From JADCGM01 sp943368345 (GTDB lineage Bacteria > Pseudomonadota > Alphaproteobacteria > Sphingomonadales > Sphingomonadaceae), in contig CALRKY020000001.1 of the NCBI GenBank assembly GCA_943368345.1, positions 62,001 to 126,000 of the forward strand: a DNA stretch of 64,000 nt. The letters run 5' to 3'. The notes beneath the pieces are model-generated. The model was not told the origin of the DNA. It was given only the letters and a program-made list of their open reading frames with translations, and did no database searches. Shown piece by piece: positions 43,562-53,200 of this stretch. The translations under genes were made by a program, and so were the position numbers. Position 1 is the first letter of the stretch; each line of letters starts with the position of its first letter.

Positions 43562-44617
43562 TCACAGTCGCGTGACATGCCCCATCTTGCGGCCCGGTCT
43601 GGCATCCCCCTTGCCGTAGAGATGCAGATGCGCCTTGGGGTCAGCGAGTAGCGCCGCCCAATCCTCAACCGCATCGCCGAGCAGATTGTCCATGCTCACG
43701 GCGCTTGCGGTCATCGCGGTTGAACCGAGCGGCAGGCCGCAGATCGCGCGGATATGGTTTTCGAACTGGCTGACCCGCGCCCCTTCGATGGTCCAATGGC
43801 CGCTGTTGTGGACGCGCGGTGCCATTTCGTTGAACACCGGTCCGTCGGAAGTCGCAAAAAACTCGAGCGTCAGCAGCCCGACATGGCCGAGTGCATCTGC
43901 CGTCCGCTTCGCCAGCGCGATGGCTTCGTCAGCGCAGGCCGCGACTGCGTCACCGGCAGGAACGACGGAGCGAACCAGTACACCGGCAGCGTGGCGGTTT
44001 TCCGGAATGTCATATAGCCGCATGTCGCCGTCCGCGCCGCGCGCCAGCAGGACCGAGAATTCGGCGTCAAAACGCACCAACCCCTCCAGCACGCACGGAT
44101 GGCCTCCGGTTGCGGCCCAAGCCTCGGCGGCCTCTGCTGGGTTCGATATCCGCGCCTGCCCCTTGCCGTCATAGCCCATACGCCGGGTTTTCAGGATCGC
44201 CGGTGTCCCGATTTCGACCAGTGCAACCTCAAGCCCGGCCAGATCATCGACCGCCCGAAACGGTGCCGGACGCCCACCGAGCGATTCGATGAAGCGCTTC
44301 TCGTTCAAGCGGTCCTGACTGATTTCCAGCACGCGGGCATCCGGATGGATCGGCAGGCGCTCGGCCAGGTGGGCGACGGCTGCCACATCGACATTCTCGA
44401 ACTCATAGGTGACGACATCGACCTTGGCGGCAAAGGTGTCCAGCGCGGCAAAATCATCATAAGCCCCGCGCGTTACATCAGCGACCACATCGGTCGCGCA
44501 TTCCGCCGCTGGCGCAAAAATATGCACGCGGTAACCGAGCGGCGCGGCGGCAAGCGCCAGCATCCGGCCAAGCTGGCCGCTGCCCAGGATGCCGATGGTC
44601 GAACCGGGCGGGATCAT
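43562..44617 (-). CDS. purK: 5-(carboxyamino)imidazole ribonucleotide synthase
   Basis: 351-residue ATP-grasp enzyme of purine synthesis. I-G-I-L-G-S-G-Q-L-G-R-M at the N-terminus, K-T-R-R-M-G-Y-D-G-K-G-Q and N-E-M-A-P-R-V-H-N-S-G-H are family signatures. Overlaps purE upstream by four bases; the two enzymes act consecutively. Confidence 0.96.
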   Translation of the reverse strand: MIPPGSTIGILGSGQLGRMLALAAAPLGYRVHIFAPAAECATDVVADVTRGAYDDFAALDTFAAKVDVVTYEFENVDVAAVAHLAERLPIHPDARVLEISQDRLNEKRFIESLGGRPAPFRAVDDLAGLEVALVEIGTPAILKTRRMGYDGKGQARISNPAEAAEAWAATGGHPCVLEGLVRFDAEFSVLLARGADGDMRLYDIPENRHAAGVLVRSVVPAGDAVAACADEAIALAKRTADALGHVGLLTLEFFATSDGPVFNEMAPRVHNSGHWTIEGARVSQFENHIRAICGLPLGSTAMTASAVSMDNLLGDAVEDWAALLADPKAHLHLYGKGDARPGRKMGHVTRL

Positions 44618-45096
44618 GCGGGCGTATCGGCCACAGCATCGGTCTGCGCCGCCCGCCAGGCCTCAAGCCGGGCTGCCAGTGCCGCATCCGTGGTCGCCAG
44701 CATCGCCGCCGCAAACAACCCGGCATTGATCGCACCGGGTTTGCCAATCGCCAGCGTCCCAACCGGAATCCCGGCTGGCATCTGCACAATGGAGAGCAGA
44801 CTATCCATACCCTTCAACGCCTGCGATTCAACCGGTACGCCGAGCACCGGCAACCGGGTCATCGCCGCCGTCATGCCGGGCAGATGCGCCGCACCGCCAG
44901 CTCCCGCAATGATCACCCGAAGCCCGCGCGCCGCTGCCCCTTGCGCATAGTCGCGCATCCGCTCCGGCGTCCGGTGGGCCGACACCACTTTGGTCTCATG
45001 CGTGACACCGAGCACGCTCAGCGTATCCGCCGCATGCCGCATCGTCTCCCAATCGGAGCGACTGCCCATGATGATGCCGACAAGTGGCTGGTCCAC
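44614..45096 (-). CDS. purE: 5-(carboxyamino)imidazole ribonucleotide mutase
   Basis: 160 residues from GTG 45096 (GGGGG eight bases upstream). G-I-I-M-G-S-R-S-D-W, V-S-A-H-R-T-P-E-R and A-G-A-G-G-A-A-H-L-P-G are the class I PurE motifs including the catalytic His. A longer form from TTG 45153 is possible but not family-like. Confidence 0.95.
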   Translation of the reverse strand: MDQPLVGIIMGSRSDWETMRHAADTLSVLGVTHETKVVSAHRTPERMRDYAQGAAARGLRVIIAGAGGAAHLPGMTAAMTRLPVLGVPVESQALKGMDSLLSIVQMPAGIPVGTLAIGKPGAINAGLFAAAMLATTDAALAARLEAWRAAQTDAVADTPA

Positions 45097-45182
45097 AAAT
45101 TGCCCCCGTTTCAGGAAGCGCCGGACCTTAGCGACGGAGGGGGAACTGTGCAACGACGGGGGTCAGGCTGAGACGTCACAAT

Positions 45183-45749
45183 TCAAAGGCCAAGGGATGG
45201 CAGTGCGCGCACAGCCTGCTCATGGGTTCGAGCGGCAGTCGAGGCCATCGGCGTGACAGGCCCTACCAAGGTCAAGCAAGTCGGATCGAACACAACGACA
45301 TGGGCAAGATCAGGCCGCGAGCGGGAGGTGTATAGCAGGGCCTGCGCTCCCGCGCGACGGGCGGCGTCTGAAATTTCCCATGTCGATGGTTTGGCACCCG
45401 AGGCAAATTGATCCTGCCAGACGACCGATGCAGTTGCGTCGCCACGAGCATCTGCCACAGCTTGGGCTTTCAGCCACATCGGAATGAGCATTCGCGGCAC
45501 ATTATCGCCGAGATACCGCGCAATCGCGACGGCCGTACCTTCAGCAGTCAAAGAGGCGTAGGCAGCTAACTGGTGCGAGTGGTGAAAACGACCTTTCGGC
45601 GCGCTTGCTGGAGCGGTCGGCGTTGCAACCAACTTTTCGGGAAGAAGTCGCCACACCGGACCATCAAAAGCAATCAACGGTACCTCCACCCGGTAGATCT
45701 GCCTTGGCCAAGAGTAAAATGCAATTGCGCGACAACCAGCAGTTATCAA
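45183..45749 (-). CDS. RES-domain protein (possible NAD+ phosphorylase), orphan
   Basis: 188 residues from a TTG, or about 168 from GTG 45689, which has AAGG upstream. The RES-domain pattern is visible: Y-R-V near the N-terminus, G-R-F-H-H-S then Y-A-S, E-G-T-A-V-A, and C-terminal A-G-A-Q-A-L-L-Y-T-S-R then H-V-V-V-F-D-P. RES toxins degrade NAD+ and are normally preceded by a Xre/MbcA-like antitoxin gene. None is present here: the upstream neighbour is gpmA, 90 bases away. It may be a chromosomal, non-toxic RES protein. Start uncertain. Confidence 0.65.
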   Translation of the reverse strand: MITAGCRAIAFYSWPRQIYRVEVPLIAFDGPVWRLLPEKLVATPTAPASAPKGRFHHSHQLAAYASLTAEGTAVAIARYLGDNVPRMLIPMWLKAQAVADARGDATASVVWQDQFASGAKPSTWEISDAARRAGAQALLYTSRSRPDLAHVVVFDPTCLTLVGPVTPMASTAARTHEQAVRALPSLGL

Positions 45750-45839
45750 CTATTGCTCAATCTCGGCATTCAGCATGACAACCAGCCGCGACCCACCGAA
45801 CGCTTGTCGCATCCAACCAAAAGATCGAGAATCTACCCC

Positions 45840-46526
45840 TCACCGATCCCGCAGGTAGAACCGGTCGGTCGCCCGCAAGTCCGCATCCAGTACGTAGACC
45901 AGCGGCTGGCCCGTTGGGATTTCGAGGTTGGGGATGTCGGTGTCGGAGATGCCGGACAGGTGCTTGACCAGCGCGCGCAAGCTGTTGCCGTGCGCCGAAA
46001 TGACGACCCGTTTTCCGGCGCGCAGTTCGGGGACGATGGCGCTGTTCCAATAGGGGAGGACGCGGGCGATGGTGTCTTTGAGACTCTCGGTCGCGGGCAC
46101 GGTCACCCCGGCATAGCGGCGGTCATTGCTCAGATCATAGGGGCTGCCAGCCTCCAGCGGTGGCGGCGGGATGTCAAAGCTGCGGCGCCAGACTTTGACC
46201 TGCTCCTCGCCCGCCTTCGCCACGGTCTCGGCTTTGTTCAGGCCGGTCAGGCCGCCGTAGTGACGCTCGTTCAATCGCCAGTCCTTGACCACCGGCAGCC
46301 ACAGCCGCCCCATCGCCTCCAGCGCCAGGTTCAATGTCTTGATCGCGCGGGACTGGTAGCTGGTGAAGCACAGGTCGAAGTCATAGCCCTTGGCGCTGAG
46401 CAACTCGCCCGCAGCCTTGGCTTCCGCTGCACCGACCTCGGTGACATCGACGTCCCACCAGCCGGTAAAGCGGTTTTCAAGGTTCCAGGCGGACTGGCCG
46501 TGGCGGAGGAGGACGAGGGTGGGCAT
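45840..46526 (-). CDS. gpmA: 2,3-bisphosphoglycerate-dependent phosphoglycerate mutase
   Basis: 228 residues. L-L-R-H-G-Q-S-A-W-N carries the phosphohistidine, N-E-R-H-Y-G-G-L-T-G-L and I-S-A-H-G-N-S-L-R complete the active site. Interconverts 3- and 2-phosphoglycerate. Repeat units start 21 bases upstream of its start codon. Confidence 0.96.
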   Translation of the reverse strand: MPTLVLLRHGQSAWNLENRFTGWWDVDVTEVGAAEAKAAGELLSAKGYDFDLCFTSYQSRAIKTLNLALEAMGRLWLPVVKDWRLNERHYGGLTGLNKAETVAKAGEEQVKVWRRSFDIPPPPLEAGSPYDLSNDRRYAGVTVPATESLKDTIARVLPYWNSAIVPELRAGKRVVISAHGNSLRALVKHLSGISDTDIPNLEIPTGQPLVYVLDADLRATDRFYLRDR

Positions 46527-46547
46527 TTGGGTCCTTCAAGCAATAGT

Positions 46548-46658
46548 CTGTCATCCCGGCCTTGAGCCGGGACCCAGCGAAACTAAAAACGTGCGAGCAA
46601 AGCTCGCGCTGCTCTAACCCGAGCAGCACTGGGTCCCGGGTCAAGCCCGGGATGACAG
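46548..46658. repeat. Inverted pair of palindromic units with two inner hairpins
   Basis: Arms 46548-46577 and 46629-46658 (30 bases each, two mismatches) begin CTGTCATCCCGG and end GGGATGACAG. Between them are two further hairpins (GCGAGC/GCTCGC; GCTGCTC/GAGCAGC). This sphingomonad-type repeat fills the gap between gpmA and the GNAT gene, ending seven bases from the GNAT stop. Confidence 0.88.
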
Positions 46659-46664
46659 AAAAAT

Positions 46665-47132
46665 TCAGAGCGTCAACGTCATGAAGCGGCTGAACGGGTC
46701 GTCGGCTCGATAGCTGGCGAAAGCGCCGCATTCAACAAAGCCATGACGCTCGCAAAGCCGATGCGCCGCTGCAAAGCCCGCAGCGGGTCCGGTCTCCAAG
46801 CTGAGCCGAGACAAGGCTGACGCTTTTGCTTCCGTCAGGATGTGGCGCAGGATTGCTGTACCGACGCCGCGCCCTAGGAAAGCGTCGGCGGTCCGCATCG
46901 ACTTGATCTCGCCGTGTATCGCGTCAAGCCGCCTCAGCGCACCGCACCCGGCCAGCGCATCCGCCTCCCATGCCGACCAGAAACTGATGTCCGGTGCGCG
47001 GAGGGCTGCAAGGTCAAGTGCGTGCACACTATCCGGCGGCGACTGTTCGTGCATGCCGTCAAGGTGGCGCTGCAGGAGCGCAGCGATCTCGGAGCCGGTC
47101 AAGTCGTCCGCAACGATACGGATAGTTGGCAC
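46665..47132 (-). CDS. GNAT family N-acetyltransferase
   Basis: 155 residues from GTG 47132 (AGGA nine bases upstream). The acetyl-CoA pyrophosphate loop is A-F-L-G-R-G-V-G-T-A-I-L-R, followed by L-S-L-E-T-G and C-E-R-H-G-F-V-E-C-G-A-F. Similar to YncA/PhnO-type GNATs acting on small molecules; the substrate is unknown. Sequence upstream of 47132 in this frame is not GNAT-like. Confidence 0.85.
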   Translation of the reverse strand: MPTIRIVADDLTGSEIAALLQRHLDGMHEQSPPDSVHALDLAALRAPDISFWSAWEADALAGCGALRRLDAIHGEIKSMRTADAFLGRGVGTAILRHILTEAKASALSRLSLETGPAAGFAAAHRLCERHGFVECGAFASYRADDPFSRFMTLTL

Positions 47133-47146
47133 CTGTTGGATCCTGA

Positions 47147-47335
47147 TCAATGATTTCTGCGCATGAGAATGAAGCGAGCAACATATAGTCCTGCCCCGAA
47201 CCAAACAGAACCCGACAACTGCTGGGCGGACAAACTGAGAAAGGATCTGCCCCAGACTCGAGCATTCCATTCCACCAAAACGAGCACGACAACCAATACG
47301 GCAGCAGTCGCTCGTTGTATCTTGCTGATGTTCAC
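47147..47335 (-). CDS. Small membrane protein, unknown function
   Basis: 62 residues from GTG 47335, starting five bases after the stop of the M14 peptidase gene. Two hydrophobic segments (about 10-23 and 43-57). Lower GC than neighbours. No family recognised and the ribosome-binding site is poor; kept because it fills a gap on the operon strand. Confidence 0.4.
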   Translation of the reverse strand: MNISKIQRATAAVLVVVLVLVEWNARVWGRSFLSLSAQQLSGSVWFGAGLYVARFILMRRNH

Positions 47336-47340
47336 AAGCG

Positions 47341-48471
47341 CTACCGAAGATCGTCCACGACCTCAAGCAGCGCGGCCAGACAATCGCGGCCCAGCGCCTT
47401 GGACCGTTCCGGTGACCAGCCATGCACCGGGTCGGGCAGATTGGCATTGTCCTTGAACGGCATTTCGAGCGTCATCGCCAAACAGCCGAACCGCTCCGCC
47501 AGCGCGTTGGTCGACATCGTCATGTTGGACTTGCCGGGCGGCGCTGGCGGATAGCCGAACTTGGTCTGGAAATCCGGAGACAGCCGTTCGAGCGAGGCCT
47601 GATAGTCTTTCAGCAGGCGTTTCTGCCGGTCGGTGATCGACGGGATGCCGTCAAACCCGGCGATGAAATTATACGGCAGCGCTTCATCGCCGTGGACATC
47701 TAGGCAGAAGTCGACGCCGGTTTCCGCCATTTTGTTGAGAACATGGAACACCTCCGGGCTGCGCTCAAGGCTCGGTGTCGCCCATTCGCGGTTGAGGTTG
47801 ACGCCGACCGCATTGGTCCGCAGATGCCCGCGCCGCGACCCGTCGGGGTTCATGTTGGGCACGATGTGGAACCGCACTTTGGACCGCAGGACCCGAGCCA
47901 CTGGGTCTGCCGGATCAACCAGCCGTTCGAGCGCACCTTCCATCCACCACTCGGCCATCGTCTCACCCGGATGCTGGCGCGCAATCAGCCAGATGTTCAG
48001 CGGTCCGTCACCGAGTTCGACAAGGTCCAAACTCTGCCCGTCGAGCGTGGTGCCCAGCACCGAAATTTCGACCCCGGCCTCCTGTCCGACCTCGGCGATG
48101 AGATCATGATGCCGCTCCATTGAATAGGGGGCGAAATAGGCGAACCACACACTGTTCCCCATCGGCGTGTAGCGGATGGTCATCGTGCCATCGGCATAGC
48201 TGGTATCGGCCCGGGTCCAGTCGGCCCGGTCTTCGGAGACGCAAACGCCGTAGTCCGACCAGCCGCCGGGATAGGCGCTGCCCGCCAGATCGACGATCCG
48301 AAGCGTGCAGGCTTCCCCCGCCGCCCCGGTCAGGCGGAAGTGGAACCATTGATAGAATTCGCTGTCCTTGTCCTTCCGGATGGCGAGTTCAATGTCCTGT
48401 GGGCCGGTCGCGCGGCGCACCTCGATATTGCCGCTGTCAAAGGCGGCGTTGATGGCGATGGTCATGGCCAA
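47341..48471 (-). CDS. M14-family zinc carboxypeptidase (cytosolic carboxypeptidase-like)
   Basis: 376 residues. An N-terminal beta-sandwich (1-130) precedes the peptidase domain. Zinc ligands are His167 and Glu170 (R-Q-H-P-G-E) and His260 (L-D-V-H-G-D-E). Substrate-binding N-M-N-P-D-G and N-L-N-R-E-W are intact, with a catalytic Glu in L-E-M-P-F. This is the M14D/CCP-like subfamily found in many proteobacteria, with an unknown natural substrate. Met3 (48465) is an alternative start. Confidence 0.9.
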   Translation of the reverse strand: MAMTIAINAAFDSGNIEVRRATGPQDIELAIRKDKDSEFYQWFHFRLTGAAGEACTLRIVDLAGSAYPGGWSDYGVCVSEDRADWTRADTSYADGTMTIRYTPMGNSVWFAYFAPYSMERHHDLIAEVGQEAGVEISVLGTTLDGQSLDLVELGDGPLNIWLIARQHPGETMAEWWMEGALERLVDPADPVARVLRSKVRFHIVPNMNPDGSRRGHLRTNAVGVNLNREWATPSLERSPEVFHVLNKMAETGVDFCLDVHGDEALPYNFIAGFDGIPSITDRQKRLLKDYQASLERLSPDFQTKFGYPPAPPGKSNMTMSTNALAERFGCLAMTLEMPFKDNANLPDPVHGWSPERSKALGRDCLAALLEVVDDLR

Positions 48472-48473
48472 AG

Positions 48474-49064
48474 CTATAGTTTTACCCGCACCGTCTGACC
48501 AGATGGCCCGGGAAAGCCGGACAGCAGCGCGGCGGCCAGCCGGGGTACAACCTGGCCGGGGCTGGCTGCCGGCGAGGAGGATAAGGATTCGCTGACCGCC
48601 CGCCCCTCCCAGACAACCGTGGCGTCGGCGCGGCGCTTGATCTGGAGCGAAAGGGTGGACACGGCAATGTCATTTGGTTGCGCCTTGCCAATCGGGATGG
48701 TCACACCGCCGCCGATGCCGATGCCACCGCTCGATGTGCCCCCACCAATCCCGATGGAAAAACCGGACCCGCGCGAGCCACCGGGCCGCACCTCCTGCCG
48801 GAAGTCAACTGCGCCGGTCAGTTCCGCCTCCTCAACTGCATCGACAGGCCGGAACCCCAGAGCTGCCAGCTGGGTTGCCACCGCATCGGCATAGGTGCGG
48901 GCCTCAAGACTTGCCGGTCCATCCGCCGGTGCCACCACGGCGATGCTGCCCCGGACCAGCGGCCGCCCCAGATGAAAGCGCGTGACGTCGGCGGCAATGC
49001 CCGATGCGCAGGCCGCCAGACCAAGGCTGAGCACCAACAGGGTAACAAACGGACGAATCGACAT
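48474..49064 (-). CDS. DUF4136-type lipoprotein
   Basis: 196 residues from ATG 49064 (GGAAGGTG ribosome-binding site). Lipoprotein signal with lipobox L-A-A-C. The mature part has a DUF4136-like alternating strand pattern with T-Y-A-D-A-V-A-T-Q-L and a long glycine-rich loop (about 115-140, I-G-I-G-G-G repeats), ending in a V-R-V-K-L strand. Outer-envelope protein of unknown function. Two bases from the M14 gene, so one operon. Confidence 0.78.
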   Translation of the reverse strand: MSIRPFVTLLVLSLGLAACASGIAADVTRFHLGRPLVRGSIAVVAPADGPASLEARTYADAVATQLAALGFRPVDAVEEAELTGAVDFRQEVRPGGSRGSGFSIGIGGGTSSGGIGIGGGVTIPIGKAQPNDIAVSTLSLQIKRRADATVVWEGRAVSESLSSSPAASPGQVVPRLAAALLSGFPGPSGQTVRVKL

Positions 49065-49170
49065 TGCAGACACCTTCCCCGAGCCGTTATGCGGTGTAGG
49101 ATCAACGCGCTGGCAATAGTTGCGCCCGATCATGGTGACAGGGCGAATCCTTTTTTGATGCGGAGGTCAG

Positions 49171-50178
49171 GTGCTGGAACGAGATACCCCCATCCTGGTC
49201 ACCGGAGGAGCCGGATATATCGGCAGCCATGCCGTGCTGGCGCTGCGCGATGCCGGGTTTCCGGTCACCGTCATCGACAATCTGACCACCGGCTTCCGCT
49301 GGGCGGTGCCAGCGGATGTTCCGTTCTACGAAGGCGATATCGCTGACGACCAGTTAATCGACCGGATCGCCGCCGAACAGGGCATCGGGGCGATCATGCA
49401 TTTTGCCGGATCGATCATCGTCCCGGAATCGGTTGCCGATCCGCTGAAATATTATCTGAACAATACCGTGAAGAGCCGGGCGCTGATCGCATCCGCGGTT
49501 CGGAACAACGTTCGCCATTTCATCTTTTCGTCAACCGCCGCTGTCTACGGCCTGCCGGAAAAGTCGCCGGTGGCAGAGGACGACCAGACCGTGCCGATCA
49601 ACCCCTACGGCACTTCGAAACTGATGACCGAGTATATGCTGCGGGATACCGCCGCCGCCCACGCGATCAACTATTGCGTCCTACGCTATTTCAATGTGGC
49701 CGGGGCCGATCCAGATGGCCGGACCGGCCAATCGACGACGGGTGCGACGCATTTGATCAAGGTTGCGATTGAGGCTGCACTCGGCAAACGCGATGCCGTA
49801 GCGGTGATGGGCACCGACTATGCGACACCGGATGGCACCGGCGTCCGCGACTATATCCATGTCACCGATTTGGCCGGTGCCCATGTCGCGGCCCTGCGCC
49901 ACTTGATTGCCGACCCCGAAGCGTCGCTGACCATCAACGCGGGCTACAGCCGGGGATTTTCGGTGCTGGAGGTGCTGGACGCCGTCGACCGGGTGGCAGG
50001 CGTCACAATCAAACGCAACATGGCCCCCCGCCGGGCCGGGGACCCCGACGCCCTGGTCGCCGACAACCGCCGGATCACCGAAAGTTTCAGCTGGCAACCC
50101 CGCTGGGGCAATCTGGACACCATCGTCAGCCACGCACTAGCCTGGGAACGAAAACTGACAGAGCGGCGGAAAGCCTAA
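49171..50178 (+). CDS. galE: UDP-glucose 4-epimerase
   Basis: 335-residue extended SDR from GTG 49171 (GGAGG upstream). NAD-binding G-G-A-G-Y-I-G (12-18), catalytic Ser in S-S-T-A-A-V-Y-G and Tyr146-x3-Lys150 (Y-G-T-S-K). Supplies UDP-galactose for LPS or exopolysaccharide. A bidirectional terminator separates it from the TonB receptor gene. Confidence 0.95.
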   Translation: MLERDTPILVTGGAGYIGSHAVLALRDAGFPVTVIDNLTTGFRWAVPADVPFYEGDIADDQLIDRIAAEQGIGAIMHFAGSIIVPESVADPLKYYLNNTVKSRALIASAVRNNVRHFIFSSTAAVYGLPEKSPVAEDDQTVPINPYGTSKLMTEYMLRDTAAAHAINYCVLRYFNVAGADPDGRTGQSTTGATHLIKVAIEAALGKRDAVAVMGTDYATPDGTGVRDYIHVTDLAGAHVAALRHLIADPEASLTINAGYSRGFSVLEVLDAVDRVAGVTIKRNMAPRRAGDPDALVADNRRITESFSWQPRWGNLDTIVSHALAWERKLTERRKA

Positions 50179-50194
50179 CAGCACAAACGAAAAA

Positions 50195-50216
50195 GGGCGG
50201 GCCATCTGGCCCGCCC
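50195..50216. terminator. Bidirectional-looking terminator between galE and the TonB receptor
   Basis: Perfect 9-bp stem GGGCGGGCC/GGCCCGCCC with ATCT loop. On the minus strand it is followed by a T-rich run (TTTTTCGTTT), so it best serves the receptor gene ending at 50241. Confidence 0.85.
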
Positions 50217-50240
50217 ATTCCGGTTGTCGTGAAGGTCTGG

Positions 50241-53200
50241 TTAGAACTTCAGGCGAGCCTGAACCGCGAAGCGGCGACCCAGAGCATCGAAAGTCGACGG
50301 GTAGGTGTTGCCGCTGTTGAAGGCCGTCGGCCCGATGGTCGACCCGGTCAATGGCGGCTGTTTATCCAGTAGATTCTGAACCGACAATGTCAAAGACAGG
50401 TGATCATTGACCGCAACCCTCGTCGACAGGTCAAAGTAATCTGTCGACGGCACTTTCTGGAAATTGACAGCAGTGCCGGACAACGGGTTGGCAACACCCG
50501 CCTGAAGGTTTCCGACAAAGGCCGGGTTGACCGCCAGATCGAGCGGCTCCTGCTCGAACTTATCGAGGTGCCGCCACAGCAGCGAGACGTCGATCTGCTT
50601 GAAGCTCAACGTCGTCCGCTGTGACCACTGGAATTTCGGCTGTAAAGATCCACAGCCATTGCTGTAGAAACTGGTGCATTCGCGGTCGATGCTGGTCGGC
50701 GTCGCTTGGAACTTGCTGTCATGGGTATAGTTACCCGAGAAGGTCAGCGCCAGTTTTGCAAAGCCGATGTCCCGGCTGTAGTTGACGACAAGGTCAATAC
50801 CATCGGTCTTCAGTTTTCCGAGGTTGGACAGACCAGCAAACACACCCGGTGTTGTCGCAACGTCACCGTCAAGACCGCCCGTGATCGGGTTTCGGCGAAT
50901 GATCGTGCAGGCCGCACTGGTCGCGGCACTTGCCGGCGGATTGAGCTGACCCGGGCCAATCGGGCCGAAGCAGGCAGCAATAGAATCCGGGGCGGTTGGT
51001 AAGGTGATCGCCCGTTTGATCTTGATATTATAGTAGTCAATCGTAATCGACAGCCCAGGCACCATGGCCGGCTGGAAGACTGCGCCAACCGTGTAGGTGT
51101 TGGCAGTCTCCGGCTTGAGCGCAATATTACCCCCGGTTGTCACGTTCGCCTGACCGGCAGTTGGTTGCTGGATTGCCACGATATTTCCAGGTGTTGCCCC
51201 TTGTGCCAGGCAGACTGCCCGAAGATTGGCCGACTGCGGCGTGCGACCTGCAATCGGTATCGCTGCGTTGGTGAGGACCGCACAAGGGTCATCGGCGAGG
51301 TTGGTCAACCCAGTTGTGACCGGCGTGAACAACTCTCCGATATTCGGCGCTCGCACCGCATGGCTGTAGTTGCCGCGGAACTTGACGCCGCTCACGGGTT
51401 CCCAACTGCCACCTCCCTTGTAGGTTGTGGTTTTGAAACTCGGATCACCAGCGGCATCGACGCGATAGCTCGAGTAGCGAATGCCCGCTTCAAGCGTCAA
51501 ATTCTGGAATCCCGGCTTGTCCTGGACCAGTGGTGCGACAAGCTCACCGAACCCTTCCCAAACATCATAGCCACCGTTGATGGTTGGGGCAGCGCCCCCA
51601 GCGCCGCCAAGTTCACCGGCGGTTTGTGACAGCAAATCTGATCCCTGTGACGAACCGTATTTGCGGTATTCGGTCCCGACAGCAAAACCAACCGCGTCTT
51701 CTGCCCACGGCACCGAAACACCGAAATCTCCAGTGATGGTCCCCCGTGCCTGCGCAAGTGACGCCTTGACCACTGTCGATGAATTGGCGGTCAGGAAAGG
51801 AATCTGGTTCGCCGCGAGCGAACCTTCAGGACCAAAGAAATTGGCTGGAACACAACCAGCGGCCGTGCTGCCATTTGGAGCGTTGGGCAGGCAAGTATTG
51901 ACGTTTGACGCGAACACGGCTGCCCGCGTGCGGGAAGCGAGCGTATAATTCTGTTGTTCTTGGGTATTGGTGCTTTCCCCATAAGACCCGCTGACATCCC
52001 AATCCATCGTGTCAGTCAGCTTGCCGCGCAGGCCCGCCCGATAGTCAAAGATTGTCGTGCTGAATTCGCTGATACGTGGTCCGACCTCCGTTGTTCGACG
52101 GCTGATTGCGGTTGTCACCGTCCGGAAATTCGGATCAGCAGGAGTCAACGCCGTAGCGGCAGCGGCGCACTGCGCAGGCGTATATAGTGGCGTGTAAAGG
52201 CCCGAACCAGGCGCCGCAGTGTTGAACGCGCAAAACTGGTTGCGCAGCGCGGCTGGCAGATAGGGGTTGCTGAGTGGGATGACCACGGCAGTTCCGAACG
52301 AACCTGATGGTGCAATTATGGTGTTGACTGTATTTTTCGAAAAGATCGCCCGGGTATAGACTTCAACATTGTCAGTGAACTCGTACCGGCCCTGCGCAAA
52401 AATATTGAAACGCTTGAACGGCGTGTTGAACACGTTGAACGGGTTGAAGTTGAACAAGTTGAACGTCGTGACCGCCTGGCCGGCAGCGTTTACCTGACGG
52501 ACCGGACCGTTGGCTACCGCCGGATTGACGCTTGGCAAGCCGGTGGCTGCATCGATTGGGCGTGTGTTGGAAAACCGTGTCGGAACAGATGTACCCGACC
52601 CTCCGAACGTACCGGAGAAGGCGCTGATATTGAGATTCGAATAGTCGCGGGCGCCCTGATAGACCGGGTCGGATTCCTGATAGCCGATGCTCAGGACCAC
52701 ATTGCCTTTGTCGTCATCAAAATTGCCGCCCATTGTCACGTCGGCACGGACCGTGTTGCCATCACCTCGCTCGGTGATCTGCTCGGACGCAGATACATCA
52801 ACGCCCTGGAAATTTTGCTTGGTCAGAAAGTTCACCACGCCCGAAACAGCGTCGGCACCATAAGTGGTCGAGGCACCACCCGTCAGCACTTCGACGCGCT
52901 CAACCAAGGCCAGCGGGATGTTGTTCAAGTCGACGCGACCAGCCAGACCCGATGGTGCGATGCGGTTACCATCAAGCAGCACGATATTGCGGAACGACCC
53001 CAAACCGCGAAGATCGACATAGGAAGCACCGTTGTTGCCGTTGTTAACGGCAGAACCAATCGACGGCACGATACCGGGGATTTCACGCAGCACCTGCTCG
53101 GCAACGTTCGACTGTTTCAACTCAATCTCGTCCGCCGAGGTCACCGTGACTGGCGCCGAGCGCTCGAGGTTGGGGTTCTTGATCAGCGAACCGGTGACGA

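Noticed and set aside
47133..47447. N-terminal extension of the GNAT frame
   Set aside because: Cys/Arg-rich, not conserved-looking, and it overlaps the M14 peptidase gene; GTG 47132 gives a normal GNAT.
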